Shown piece after piece: positions 18,220-25,880 of a DNA stretch of 64,000 nt. Each line of letters opens with the position of its first letter. Positions within the stretch are counted from its first letter, which is position 1. The position numbers were made by a program, and so were the translations under genes. Origin of the DNA: Bacteroides timonensis. GTDB lineage: Bacteria; Bacteroidota; Bacteroidia; Bacteroidales; Bacteroidaceae. Below the pieces are notes generated by a model. The model did not search any database. It saw only the letters and a list, made by a program, of their open reading frames with translations, and was not told where the DNA came from. The DNA is taken from contig NZ_CBVI010000091.1 of NCBI RefSeq assembly GCF_000513195.1, positions 62,001-126,000 on the forward strand. The letters run 5' to 3'.

Positions 18220-18958
18220 CCGTCCCACGCCCAAGTTCAGCATCATCACCGTGACTTACAATGCCGAGGCCGTATTGGAAGACACGATACAGAGCGTTAT
18301 CTCCCAAACCTACCACCACGTAGAGTACATCATCATAGACGGTGCATCCAAAGACCGCACCCTCGCCATTGCCGAAAGGTATCGCGACCGTATCACCTTG
18401 CTTGTCAGCGAACCGGACAAAGGACTGTATGATGCCATGAACAAAGGCATCCACCTTGCAACGGGCGACTATCTCTGTTTCCTGAATGCCGGAGACAGTT
18501 TCCACGAAGACGACACCCTGCAACAAATGGTGCATACTTTAGGAATCGGCGAACTGCCGGACGTACTATATGGCGAAACAGCTTTAGTAGATAAAGAAAG
18601 GCATTTCCTCCGTATGCGCCGCCTCTCCGCCCCCGAAGTGCTGACATGGAAGAGTTTCAGGCAAGGTATGCTCGTTTGCCATCAGGCATTCTTCGCCAAA
18701 CGAAGCCTGGCGGTACCATACGATATGCGATACCGCTTCTCCGCCGACTTCGACTGGTGCATCCGCATCATGAAAAAAGCGCGGACGCTGCATAACACGC
18801 ATCTCACGCTTATCGATTATCTGGAAGAAGGTATGACGACGCAGAACCAAAAGGCTTCCCTGCGGGAGCGCTTCCGCATCATGGCGAAGCACTATGGACT
18901 GATAAGTACCGTGGCGCACCATGCATGGTTTGTGGTGCGGGCGGTATTGAAGAAGTAA
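18212..18958 (+). CDS. GT2 family glycosyltransferase
   Basis: A 248-residue GT-A inverting glycosyltransferase of the WcaA/PglI-like type. FSIITVTYNAEAVLEDTIQSVISQTYHHVEYIIIDGASKDRT is the diagnostic start, with the acidic pair in SEPDKGLYDAMNKGI and a DFDWCIRIMKKA segment completing the active site. It ends the plus-strand glycan run; an array of 22-bp repeats and the convergent sirtuin gene follow. There is no membrane segment, so it is likely peripheral at the inner membrane. Confidence 0.88.
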   Translation: MHNRPTPKFSIITVTYNAEAVLEDTIQSVISQTYHHVEYIIIDGASKDRTLAIAERYRDRITLLVSEPDKGLYDAMNKGIHLATGDYLCFLNAGDSFHEDDTLQQMVHTLGIGELPDVLYGETALVDKERHFLRMRRLSAPEVLTWKSFRQGMLVCHQAFFAKRSLAVPYDMRYRFSADFDWCIRIMKKARTLHNTHLTLIDYLEEGMTTQNQKASLRERFRIMAKHYGLISTVAHHAWFVVRAVLKK

Positions 18959-19007
18959 AACTTTGCAAGCACAGCCCATACTTTCCACCCAATAACAGAC
19001 GATTCCT

Positions 19008-19117
19008 TGCCATAGGCTTGGCATGCTTTTGCCATAGGTTTGGCAAAGTCTTGCCATGCCTATGGCAAAAGCATGCCAAGCCTATGGCAAAAGCGTGCCA
19101 ATGCGATGGCACAACAC
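19008..19117. repeat. 22-bp tandem array, five units, with 31-bp perfect inverted repeat
   Basis: Five contiguous 22-base units run 19008-19029, 19030-19051, 19052-19073, 19074-19095 and 19096-19117. Each contains TGCCA-N6-TGGCA, a dyad with 11-bp half-site spacing, followed by a variable 6-base linker. Units are arranged so that 19007-19038 is the exact reverse complement of 19059-19090. The inner segment 19041-19056 also pairs (TGGCAA / TTGCCA, loop AGTC), making one nearly continuous hairpin of about 38 bp. It fills the gap between two convergent genes. There is no U-run, so it is not a classical terminator. Confidence 0.92.
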
Positions 19118-19156
19118 GGCAAAAGTATCGCTTGTAGTTCGCTATAGTAGTGGCAG

Positions 19157-19858
19157 TTAACGAAGAATCTCTTTCTTCAGTTCCTTCACCCCTTCCGAAG
19201 CGCCTTTCTGAATGATATGTATCTGCCTCATTGAGTGCGTATCCACCGGTTTCGGATCAATCAGATATACTTCTGCCGTTCGAGGCACATAGTTCAGCAG
19301 TCCCGCTGCCGGATATACATTCATCGAAGTACCTATAATCACAAAGACATCCGCTTTCTCCACATAGTCGACAGCCGTTTCTATCTCCGGCACCGCCTCA
19401 CCAAACCAAACAATAAACGGACGCAACTGCGAACCGTCGCCCGCCTTGTCGCCCATCTTCACCTCATATTCTTCCGGTTTCAACTCCTTTACGTAGCGAG
19501 GATTATAAGGGTCGCGACTGGAACACACCTTCGTCAGTTCACCATGCAGATGAATGATGCGCGTACTCCCGGCACGCTCGTGCAGATTATCCACATTCTG
19601 CGTAACCACCGTCACATTGAAGTCCTTCTCCAGCTCGGCAAGTCCGGTGTGCCCTGCATTGGGCTCCACATCAAGCAGCTGCTTACGGCGCTCGTTATAA
19701 AAGTTTATCACCAGCTCCGGATCGCGCACATACCCTTCGGCACTGGCTACCTGCATCACCGGATATTTGTCCCACAATCCGCCTGCGTCCCGAAACGTAC
19801 TGATACCACTCTCGGCACTCATACCGGCACCGGATAAAATCACTAAATTCTTCTTCAT
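19157..19858 (-). CDS. Sir2-family NAD-dependent protein deacylase
   Basis: A 233-residue sirtuin that removes acyl groups from lysine using NAD+. The Rossmann signature GAGMSAESGISTFRD is at residues 10-24, TQNVDNLHERAG at 86-97, and the catalytic His is 105 (IIHLHGEL). Tyr54 and Arg57 (YNER) match the Y-x2-R pair of class III enzymes (CobB/SIRT5), which prefer succinyl and other acidic acyl groups. Unusually, only one Cys (112) remains where zinc-binding sirtuins have four, so the zinc ribbon is absent or replaced. The gene is convergent with the glycan operon. Confidence 0.9.
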   Translation of the reverse strand: MKKNLVILSGAGMSAESGISTFRDAGGLWDKYPVMQVASAEGYVRDPELVINFYNERRKQLLDVEPNAGHTGLAELEKDFNVTVVTQNVDNLHERAGSTRIIHLHGELTKVCSSRDPYNPRYVKELKPEEYEVKMGDKAGDGSQLRPFIVWFGEAVPEIETAVDYVEKADVFVIIGTSMNVYPAAGLLNYVPRTAEVYLIDPKPVDTHSMRQIHIIQKGASEGVKELKKEILR

Positions 19859-19979
19859 ACCAAAATCTCCTTTCTATTATAGCAGTTTCTTTTCTACAAA
19901 AATACAGAAGATTGCCGAAGTTGCCACAGATATAAGAAAATTTAAAACCTAAAAGCATAAATCATTCAAATAAAACACT

Positions 19980-20002
19980 TACTTTTGCGACTTGTAATTT
20001 TG
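19980..20002 (+). promoter_or_regulatory. Two overlapping candidate -7 boxes before FKBP gene
   Basis: TACTTTTG (19980-19987) and TAATTTTG (19995-20002) both fit TAnnTTTG ahead of the ATG at 20050. Either could serve, giving leaders of roughly 40-60 bases. Confidence 0.5.
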
Positions 20003-20049
20003 CAACTGATTGAAAGAGATAATACTTTCAGTCTCAACCCCAAAGATAT

Positions 20050-20646
20050 ATGGATAAATTCAGTTACGCTATCGGCCTTGGAATAGGTCAAAATTTATTA
20101 AGTATGGGTGCAAAAGGCATCGAAGTAGATGACTTTGCACAAGCTATCAAAGACATACTGGAAGGAAACAAAACCGCCATCTCACACGCAGAAGCACGCG
20201 ATATAGTAAACAAATACTTCGCAGAACTGGAAGAGAAAATGAATGCAGCCAGCATAGAGCAAGGCGTACAGTTCCTGGAAGAAAACAAGAAACGTCCGAA
20301 TGTGGTTACTTTGCCAAGCGGTCTGCAATACGAAGTCATCAACGAAGGCAAGGTAGGCACTTATGCAAAAGCCACCGACCAAGTGAAATGCCACTACGAA
20401 GGCACACTGATTGACGGAACCCTGTTCGACAGTTCTATCAAACGCGGACAACCCGCCGTATTCGGTGTGAACCAGGTTATCCCCGGCTGGGTGGAAGCGC
20501 TTCAGTTGATGCCCGAAGGTGCCAAGTGGAAACTTTATATTCCTTCCGATCTTGCCTATGGCGCACAAGGTGCGGGCGAAATGATACCGCCTCACAGCAC
20601 ATTGATTTTTGAAGTGGAATTACTCGAAATATTATCCCAAAAATAA
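20050..20646 (+). CDS. FKBP-type peptidyl-prolyl isomerase
   Basis: A 198-residue FKBP with an N-terminal dimerisation region (FSYAIGLGIGQNLLSMG, Mip/FkpA type) and a C-terminal catalytic domain from about residue 95: GTLIDGTLFDSSIKRGQPAVFGVNQVIPGWVEALQLMPEGAKWKLYIPSDLAYG. There is no signal peptide, so it is probably cytoplasmic, in contrast to the lipoprotein paralogue 20 bp downstream. The two are likely co-transcribed and assist folding on either side of the inner membrane. Confidence 0.92.
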   Translation: MDKFSYAIGLGIGQNLLSMGAKGIEVDDFAQAIKDILEGNKTAISHAEARDIVNKYFAELEEKMNAASIEQGVQFLEENKKRPNVVTLPSGLQYEVINEGKVGTYAKATDQVKCHYEGTLIDGTLFDSSIKRGQPAVFGVNQVIPGWVEALQLMPEGAKWKLYIPSDLAYGAQGAGEMIPPHSTLIFEVELLEILSQK

Positions 20647-20666
20647 AAATAAACAGTAAAAGCAAA

Positions 20667-21533
20667 ATGAAAAAAGTAACATTTATCATGGCTCTTGCAG
20701 TAGGCGCAGGTTTAGCTTCCTGTACTGCACAAAGCCCGAAAGCAAATCTGAAAACAGATGTTGACTCATTGTCTTACGCCATCGGTATGGCTCGTACGGA
20801 AGGTCTGACTCAGTACCTGATGCAACAAGGTGTTGACACTACTCAGATGGCTGAATTCATCAAAGGTTTCAACGAAGGCGCTGCTAAAACCAGCAAGAAA
20901 GACGTTGCTTACATGACCGGTATGCAAATTGGCCAGATGGTAGGCAAACAATGGGTAGAAGGCTTCAACCAACAAATCTTCGGTGGCGACTCTACTCAGA
21001 CTATCAGCCGTGAAAACCTGTTGGCAGGTTTCATCGCAGGTATCACAGACAAGACTGGCGTTATGACCAAAGAAGCTGCTACAGCTTACATGCGCGACGG
21101 TATGGAAGCCATCAAGGAAAAAGCTTCAGCCGCTAAATACGCTGATAACAAAGCTGCCGGTGAAAAATTCCTTGCTGAAAACAAAGGTAAAGAAGGTGTT
21201 GTAACTACTCCGAGCGGTCTGCAATACAAAATCATCACCAAAGGTACAGGTGAGATTCCTGCCGACACCAGCAAAGTGAAAGTAAACTACAAGGGTACTT
21301 TGATTGACGGTACTGAATTCGACAGCTCTTACAAGCGCAACGAACCTGCTACCTTCCGTGCCAACCAAGTTATCAAAGGCTGGACAGAAGCCCTCACAAT
21401 GATGCCTGTAGGTTCTAAGTGGGAACTTTATATTCCGCAGGAACTGGGTTACGGTGGCAGAGAAACCGGCGGTCAGATCAAACCGTTCTCTACCCTGATC
21501 TTCGAGGTAGAGCTCGTTAGCATCGAAAAATAA
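20667..21533 (+). CDS. FKBP-type peptidyl-prolyl isomerase, lipoprotein
   Basis: A 288-residue FkpA/Mip-like isomerase. The signal peptide ends in a lipobox (GLASCTAQ, Cys18), so it is membrane-anchored in the periplasm. An N-terminal dimerisation domain (DSLSYAIGMARTEGLTQYL) is followed by a longer helical linker than in the upstream paralogue and the FKBP domain from about residue 190 (GTLIDGTEFDSSYKRNEPATFRANQVIKGWTEAL). It likely helps fold outer-membrane or secreted proteins. The strong terminator at 21572 closes the unit. Confidence 0.93.
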   Translation: MKKVTFIMALAVGAGLASCTAQSPKANLKTDVDSLSYAIGMARTEGLTQYLMQQGVDTTQMAEFIKGFNEGAAKTSKKDVAYMTGMQIGQMVGKQWVEGFNQQIFGGDSTQTISRENLLAGFIAGITDKTGVMTKEAATAYMRDGMEAIKEKASAAKYADNKAAGEKFLAENKGKEGVVTTPSGLQYKIITKGTGEIPADTSKVKVNYKGTLIDGTEFDSSYKRNEPATFRANQVIKGWTEALTMMPVGSKWELYIPQELGYGGRETGGQIKPFSTLIFEVELVSIEK

Positions 21534-21571
21534 GTATCAGCCGAAGATTTTTTCTTCAACGGTACAGACTT

Positions 21572-21623
21572 AGCGGGCGAAACGGATGTAAACAAAAACA
21601 TCTGCTTCGTCCGCTTCTTTTTT
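21572..21623 (+). terminator. Strong rho-independent terminator after the FKBP pair
   Basis: An 18-bp stem pairs 21572-21589 with 21598-21615 (with three G-U pairs, loop AAACAAAA). Six T residues follow at 21618-21623. Confidence 0.9.
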
Positions 21624-21675
21624 ACTCTTTCCCTATTTTTTCCTCCTTTTTTATAGAGAAATTAAAATAAAGTCC

Positions 21676-21683
21676 TATATTTG
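21676..21683 (+). promoter_or_regulatory. -7 box of the Lrp/AsnC gene
   Basis: TATATTTG matches TAnnTTTG, 42 bases before the ATG at 21726. No clear -33 element is seen. Confidence 0.6.
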
Positions 21684-21725
21684 CTTACTATTTGATAAAA
21701 ACAAGAACTTACACAAATTGATATT

Positions 21726-22190
21726 ATGGAAAAAATAGACAATCTTGACCGGCAGATTCTGGAAATCATCTCTCAGAATGCCCGCATTCCTTTCAAAGAT
21801 GTAGCTGCTGAGTGTGGCGTATCACGTGCTGCCATTCATCAACGTGTGCAACGTTTGATAGATTTAGGCGTCATTGTCGGCTCCGGTTATCATGTGAACC
21901 CCAAATCCCTGGGCTACAGAACCTGCACATATGTAGGTATCAAGCTAGAGAAAGGTTCCATGTACAAATCAGTGGTTGCCGAAATGGAGAAAATACCGGA
22001 AATCGTGGAATGCCACTTCACTACGGGCCCTTACACGATGCTGACGAAAGTATATGCACGCGATAACGAGCATCTGATGGACTTGCTGAATAACAAAATG
22101 CAAGAAATTCCGGGTGTAACCGCTACCGAAACGTTGATTTCACTGGAGCAAAGTATCAAGAAGGAAATTCCTATTTGCCCGGAGAAATAA
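21726..22190 (+). CDS. Lrp/AsnC family transcriptional regulator
   Basis: A 154-residue regulator. The N-terminal winged helix is LDRQILEIISQNARIPFKDVAAECGVSRAAIHQRVQRLIDLGVI, and the C-terminal RAM ligand-binding domain begins near residue 65 (GYRTCTYVGIKLEKGSMYKSVVAEMEKIPEIVECHFTTGPYTML). Members form octameric discs and respond to amino acids. The downstream DUF4491 gene starts 10 bp later and is probably in the same transcript. The target genes cannot be inferred. Confidence 0.93.
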   Translation: MEKIDNLDRQILEIISQNARIPFKDVAAECGVSRAAIHQRVQRLIDLGVIVGSGYHVNPKSLGYRTCTYVGIKLEKGSMYKSVVAEMEKIPEIVECHFTTGPYTMLTKVYARDNEHLMDLLNNKMQEIPGVTATETLISLEQSIKKEIPICPEK

Positions 22191-22200
22191 CAGATAATTT

Positions 22201-22512
22201 ATGGAATTCTTAAACGAATATCATCTTTCGGGACTGTTCATCGGCATTTGTACATTTCTTATCATCGGATTATTTCATCCTGTGGTAGTGAAAGCCGAGT
22301 ATTATTGGGGTACCAAGTGCTGGTGGATTTTTCTTGTATTGGGCATCGGGGGCGTTGTGGCGTCGCTTTGCGTAGAGAATATCTTGATTGCGTCCCTCTT
22401 AGGCGTATTTGCTTTCTCTTCGTTCTGGACCATCAAGGAGGTCTTTGAACAAGAAGACCGCGTAAAGAAAGGTTGGTTCCCTAAGAACCCCAAACGTACG
22501 TATAAGTTCTAA
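22201..22512 (+). CDS. DUF4491 family small membrane protein
   Basis: A 103-residue protein with three predicted membrane segments (residues about 10-30, 42-60 and 63-82) and a basic C-terminus (KKGWFPKNPKRTYKF). The order, length and conserved YYWGTKCWW motif match DUF4491, found in Bacteroides and Clostridia. Function is unknown. It follows the Lrp regulator by 10 bp. Confidence 0.8.
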   Translation: MEFLNEYHLSGLFIGICTFLIIGLFHPVVVKAEYYWGTKCWWIFLVLGIGGVVASLCVENILIASLLGVFAFSSFWTIKEVFEQEDRVKKGWFPKNPKRTYKF

Positions 22513-22548
22513 AAACAAAGCAATAAACAGTATATTTTGCCCGAAAGG

Positions 22549-22580
22549 TTTGCATATTTCAACTGAATATACTATTTTTG
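22549..22580 (+). promoter_or_regulatory. tRNA promoter (TTTG-N20-TATTTTTG)
   Basis: A full Bacteroides promoter: -33 TTTG at 22549-22552, a 20-base spacer and -7 TATTTTTG at 22573-22580. Transcription should start a few bases ahead of the tRNA at 22608. Confidence 0.8.
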
Positions 22581-22607
22581 TGCCCGCTATCCGATGAGGA
22601 TAACACC

Positions 22608-22681
22608 GGACTTGTAGCTCAGTTGGTTAGAGCAACAGACTCATAATCTGGAGGTCCCTGGTTCAAGCCCAGGCTGGTCCA
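22608..22681 (+). tRNA. tRNA with CAT anticodon (Met, possibly Ile2)
   Basis: A 74-nt cloverleaf: D stem GCTC/GAGC, anticodon loop CTCATAA (anticodon CAT), T stem CCTGG/CCAGG with loop TTCAAGC, and discriminator A. CCA is not encoded. The acceptor stem pairs GGACTTG with CTGGTCC, with one T-T mismatch and one G-T pair, and the first anticodon-stem pair is A-G. CAT can be elongator Met, initiator Met or lysidine-modified Ile. Lack of the initiator GGG/CCC anticodon-stem pairs argues against fMet. Decayed mobile-element remnants follow its 3' end. Confidence 0.9.
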
Positions 22682-22682
22682 C

Positions 22683-22725
22683 GAAGAAAAAGGCTGATTC
22701 CTAAGGGAATACAGCCTTTTTCTTC
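22683..22725 (+). terminator. Strong terminator after the tRNA
   Basis: A perfect 14-bp stem (22683-22696 with 22712-22725) is extended by ATTCC/GGAAT with a TAAG loop and a single-base bulge. The 3' arm supplies CTTTTTCTTC. Confidence 0.85.
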
Positions 22726-22824
22726 TTTATGGAGACCTCTGATTAAGGGTCTGTTGCTTTAGTGGTTTTAGTCTCAAATTAGCCAATTGTTGACCTATTG
22801 TTGACCCCAAATGAGCTACTTAAA

Positions 22825-22941
22825 ATGCTAACAATTAAAGCAGAAGTCCAACAGGACAAACAGCGAAGTGACAAGACGTATAAAAATGGAAATAAAGAAA
22901 GTGGGAGAAAACCAATATTCTATTTCCACCTACTACTATGA
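22825..22941 (+). pseudogene. Remnant of tyrosine recombinase N-terminus
   Basis: A 38-codon fragment starting MLTIKAEVQQDKQRSDKTYK resembles the arm-binding start of Bacteroides tyrosine recombinases (typically ..TIKA-V..D..R.DGTYNVKIR). It breaks off into unrelated sequence and a stop. With the tRNA about 140 bp upstream this is the expected position of an integrase in an element inserted at a tRNA 3' end. The rest of the integrase is missing. Confidence 0.45.
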
Positions 22942-23008
22942 TAATGACACCTAGCAATATAGCGGATCAGAAACAATCACTCTCAATGGAAAAGTTTTAA
23001 ATATCATA

Positions 23009-23452
23009 GAACGCTTTCCTAAAGACTTTATATTTCAATTTACATTAGAAGAATAGAACTCCATCTCATCACAATTTGTGATGACATCACGAATAAAACG
23101 ACCTAAATCCGCTATGCCACTGACTCTTACAGAGCATGGAGTAGTAATGCTTTCAAGCGTACTAAAAAGCAATATTGCCATTCAGACAAATGTTCTGATT
23201 GTACGTGCTTTTGTTGCCATGCGACAACTGATTACAGCAGTTCCACAAATAAACAGAGTTGGACAATTAGAACAGCAAATGAAAAAGTTGAAAAACCACA
23301 TAGAAGAAGTGTTTGCCGATTATAAAGATATTAACGATGATACGCGGATGCAGTTAGAACTCATTAATCAGACATTGGCAGAACTGCAAACCAAGAAGAA
23401 ATTGGAAGAAAAAGCCACGCAGAAGAATCGGATTATACAACATGAGGAATAA
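23009..23452 (+). pseudogene. Decayed ORF6N-domain gene
   Basis: One frame reads ERFPKDFIFQFTLEE, then a TAG at 23054-23056, then NSISSQFVMTSRIKRPKSAMP and LTEHGVVMLSSVLKSNIAIQTNVLIVRAFVAMRQL, followed by a coiled-coil C-terminus. This parallels the intact ORF6N protein at 15060-15686 (RFPSDFMFQLT..., FTEQGLAMLSGILNSDIAIQVNISIMRAFV). The N-terminal third of the domain is missing and replaced by unrelated frame, so it is not functional. Translation from the ATG at 23078 would give only a 124-residue fragment. It lies in the remnant zone after the tRNA. Confidence 0.75.
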
Positions 23453-23525
23453 TTATTTGATTGTCAAACTCTGAATATAAATAATAGGTATTGGCAGGCA
23501 ATGGAGGAGAAAACGAAACAGATAT

Positions 23526-23560
23526 AAAAAGGGTATCCGATTCGCTCAGATGCCCTTTTT
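23526..23560. terminator. Bidirectional terminator
   Basis: A 12-bp stem (AAAAAGGGTATC with GATGCCCTTTTT, one G-U pair) has an 11-nt loop and carries A and T runs at the two sides. It lies between the convergent ORF6N remnant and the minus-strand DUF1232-like gene. Confidence 0.8.
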
Positions 23561-23584
23561 ATACCTATTGAAAATAAGAAACAG

Positions 23585-23941
23585 TTATTCCAGATAAAGC
23601 GGCTCCACCTCCGTCACATTATCATGGAACCACTCATCGAGCTTTGCCTCTACCTTATCCTTTATCTGTGGTGTGATATATTTCTTCACCTTTTTATAAG
23701 CATAAACAGCAGCAAATCCTTTACCCACCATAAAGAGCTGTCCCAGAACATCCTCTATACTGGTAGGAAACACAATGGCCACCAAAGCAAGCATTATATT
23801 GGTCCGCTCACTATCGGGAGTCGTATCGGCAGTCATTACATAATAAGCGGTAAGTACGGGGCGACCGGTAGCGCGACCTGCCTTCTTAATATACTCTTCT
23901 ACTTTCGTACGGATATCATCCATGGATAAATTTACTTTCAT
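23585..23941 (-). CDS. YkvA/DUF1232-like small protein
   Basis: A 118-residue protein. The central stretch (GRPVLTAYYVMTADTTPDSERTNIMLALVAIVFPTSIEDVLG) follows the pattern of DUF1232/YkvA proteins (short hydrophobic helix, then a P-x-D/E turn), and a second hydrophobic helix precedes a charged C-terminus (KKVKKYITPQIKDKVEAKLDEWF). Family membership is judged by pattern only and the function is unknown. It is a single-gene unit; the 209 bases upstream hold degenerate 22-bp repeats and the divergent LiaF promoter. Confidence 0.6.
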   Translation of the reverse strand: MKVNLSMDDIRTKVEEYIKKAGRATGRPVLTAYYVMTADTTPDSERTNIMLALVAIVFPTSIEDVLGQLFMVGKGFAAVYAYKKVKKYITPQIKDKVEAKLDEWFHDNVTEVEPLYLE

Positions 23942-24038
23942 AGTTCTTCTTATTATTCATTTACTTATTAGACGCAAGAAGATGAAGTTTGGTTGCAGAA
24001 TATTGCTGTTTTTTTATCAAATAGTTCCATTTCACCGC

Positions 24039-24102
24039 CCGAATTCACCGATTCATACCCGGAACTCATCGGCTTTTCTACCGGAAATCAGCCGGAAAGG
24101 CT
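24039..24102. repeat. Degenerate ~22-bp repeat, about three units
   Basis: CCGGAACTCATCGG at 24059 and CCGGAAATCAGCCGG at 24081 are offset by exactly 22 bases. A weaker copy (CCGAATTCACCG) begins at 24039. This is a diverged example of the 22-bp-period arrays seen elsewhere in the window. The rest of the gap 23942-24150 holds only the -7 box at 24125. Confidence 0.45.
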
Positions 24103-24124
24103 ATATAGAGAGGAATAATTCGCT

Positions 24125-24132
24125 TACCTTTG
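24125..24132 (+). promoter_or_regulatory. -7 box of the LiaF-like/LytTR unit
   Basis: TACCTTTG matches TAnnTTTG and overlaps the TTG at 24130, ruling that codon out as a start. ATGs at 24151 and 24181 remain. Confidence 0.6.
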
Positions 24133-24150
24133 AGCCATCAAACCCTAACA

Positions 24151-24969
24151 ATGGAATATGAATCAATAACAATAGAAACAATGGAAAAGAAACAAAACTT
24201 CCCGCCTCATGCAGGTTTATCAGGTAAGGCACTGATAGCTTCGCTCTTCATCATCTCCGGAATATTACTGTTTGCCCGTAACGTAGGGTGGATTACATAT
24301 GACTTATTCAGCATAGTGGTATCCTGGAATAGTCTTCTTATTGTATTAGGTATCTATACAATGACGCGCCGCCATTATATAAGCGGACTCATCCTTACAC
24401 TGATAGGAGCCTACTTCCTGATCGGAGGATTGTCATGGTTGCCGGAGAATTCACAAACCTTCGTCTGGCCTATTGCACTGATTATAGCAGGTATCCTGTT
24501 CTTTGTAAAGGCTCACCGCAGGGAACGCTGGATGAAAAGCCATATGAACGGCCATTACCGGGACTGGACTAAAGGAAGAGGTGGACATATACACATGGAT
24601 ATGGAAAACAATGAGCAACAATGCGAATCGGAAAACGGCTACCTGCGTTCCGACAATGCTTTTGGATCTGTACGACATGTCGTACTGGATGAATTGTTCA
24701 AAGGAGCCAGCATCCGGGCTTCATTCGGGGGAACTATCATCGATCTGCGCCACACACATCTTGCACCGGGAGAAACTTATATCGATATCGACTGTACCTG
24801 TAGTGGAATAGAACTGTACATTCCTTCAGACTGGAACGTTCTACCCCAATGCAATGCTTTTGCCGGCGGATGCGAGGATAAGCGTTGGCAGGGAGCGAAT
24901 ATTAATAAAGAAAGTACATTAATAATCCGCGGAAATATTTCCTTCGGCGGATTAGAAATTAAAGACTAA
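24151..24969 (+). CDS. LiaF-like transmembrane cell-envelope stress protein
   Basis: A protein of about 272 residues with an N-terminal block of four membrane segments (DUF5668/LiaF-TM, about residues 20-120), a basic cytoplasmic linker (RRERWMKSHMNGHYRDWTKG) and a C-terminal beta-rich domain typical of LiaF/VraT-like toast-rack proteins (GASIRASFGGTIIDLRHTHLAPGETYIDIDCTCSGIELYIPSDWNV). In Firmicutes LiaF represses a stress two-component system. Here it is followed 4 bp later by a membrane LytTR protein, so the pair may form a sensing unit. The start may be 24181 (MEKKQNFPPH), as the leader from the -7 box is very short for 24151. Confidence 0.8.
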   Translation: MEYESITIETMEKKQNFPPHAGLSGKALIASLFIISGILLFARNVGWITYDLFSIVVSWNSLLIVLGIYTMTRRHYISGLILTLIGAYFLIGGLSWLPENSQTFVWPIALIIAGILFFVKAHRRERWMKSHMNGHYRDWTKGRGGHIHMDMENNEQQCESENGYLRSDNAFGSVRHVVLDELFKGASIRASFGGTIIDLRHTHLAPGETYIDIDCTCSGIELYIPSDWNVLPQCNAFAGGCEDKRWQGANINKESTLIIRGNISFGGLEIKD

Positions 24970-24973
24970 TCCT

Positions 24974-25777
24974 ATGAGAGCACATCCAATCATAGATTAC
25001 CCTTATCGTTGGTTTCCGATGCTTGCGCTGGCATTGATTCTGGCAATCATCCAGGCGACTTTGTCGTGGGGATATGCCGGAGCTGACTGGCTGCCGGCCA
25101 TCATAGACGGAATCACGACCATCGGATGGCTTGCAGTACTGGCATACCTGGCCTGGTTTGTGGTGGGTTACGTATCCATACTCCAGACAAAGGTCATCAC
25201 TGTCGCAGCAGGAATATTACTCTGGATTGCGGGCAGCTTCATGATTTGTGACATTATGGTAAGAATAGCGGGAATACCTTATATATCTTTTGCTTCTACC
25301 ATACCTTTCCGCCTGTTGTTTGGCGTACCAACCTGGATCGCTATCATTTTGTGGTATCACCTGATAGTAGTGAAAGATCCCGAAGCACAGGAAGAAGAAT
25401 TCATAGTACCGCAAGCAGAAGAAGAAAAGCCGGAAGCACAAGATGAAATCATTGACCGCATTACGGTAAAGGACGGTTCACGTATACACATAATCAAAGT
25501 GGACGAACTACTCTATATCCAGGCATGCGGAGATTACGCAACCCTGGTTACCCCAACAGGCGAATACATCAAGGAACAAACCATGAAGTATTTCGAAGGG
25601 CATCTGCCGACAAACAATTTTGTACGTATCCACCGTTCCACCATTGTAAACGTGACACAAATATCCCGGGTTGAATTATTCGGGAAAGAGACTTATCAAG
25701 TGTTATTGAAGAACGGGACCAAACTGCGGGTCAGTCTGACGGGCTACCGTTTATTGAAAGAACGACTGGGAATATAA
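24974..25777 (+). CDS. Membrane-anchored LytTR-domain regulator
   Basis: A 267-residue protein with four predicted membrane helices in residues 12-132, an acidic linker (EAQEEEFIVPQAEEEKPEAQDE) and a C-terminal LytTR DNA-binding domain from about residue 165: ITVKDGSRIHIIKVDELLYIQACGDYATLVTPTGEYI, then FVRIHRSTIVNVTQISRVE. It has no receiver domain, so it is a one-component transcription factor tethered to the membrane. Its coupling to the LiaF-like protein (4-bp gap) suggests envelope-stress regulation. A bidirectional terminator follows. Confidence 0.88.
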   Translation: MRAHPIIDYPYRWFPMLALALILAIIQATLSWGYAGADWLPAIIDGITTIGWLAVLAYLAWFVVGYVSILQTKVITVAAGILLWIAGSFMICDIMVRIAGIPYISFASTIPFRLLFGVPTWIAIILWYHLIVVKDPEAQEEEFIVPQAEEEKPEAQDEIIDRITVKDGSRIHIIKVDELLYIQACGDYATLVTPTGEYIKEQTMKYFEGHLPTNNFVRIHRSTIVNVTQISRVELFGKETYQVLLKNGTKLRVSLTGYRLLKERLGI

Positions 25778-25802
25778 AGACCTGAACTATTTTATTAAGC
25801 AA

Positions 25803-25850
25803 AAGCGAAGAATTCCTCCCCTGTTTCAAGGGGAAATGAATCCTTCGCTT
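25803..25850. terminator. Bidirectional terminator
   Basis: The outer stem AAGCGAAG / CTTCGCTT encloses an inner CCCCTGTTTCAAGGGG hairpin. T-runs lie downstream on the plus strand. It separates the LytTR gene from the convergent flotillin-like gene. Confidence 0.8.
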
Positions 25851-25880
25851 CTTTTTTAAATGACAGAGAAAGTGATTTGA

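Noticed and set aside
19008..19117. Possible CRISPR array from regularly spaced repeats
   Set aside because: Units abut with no unique 30-40 bp spacers, the period is 22 bp, and there are no cas genes. The same reasoning applies to the arrays at 30571, 49473 and 58546.
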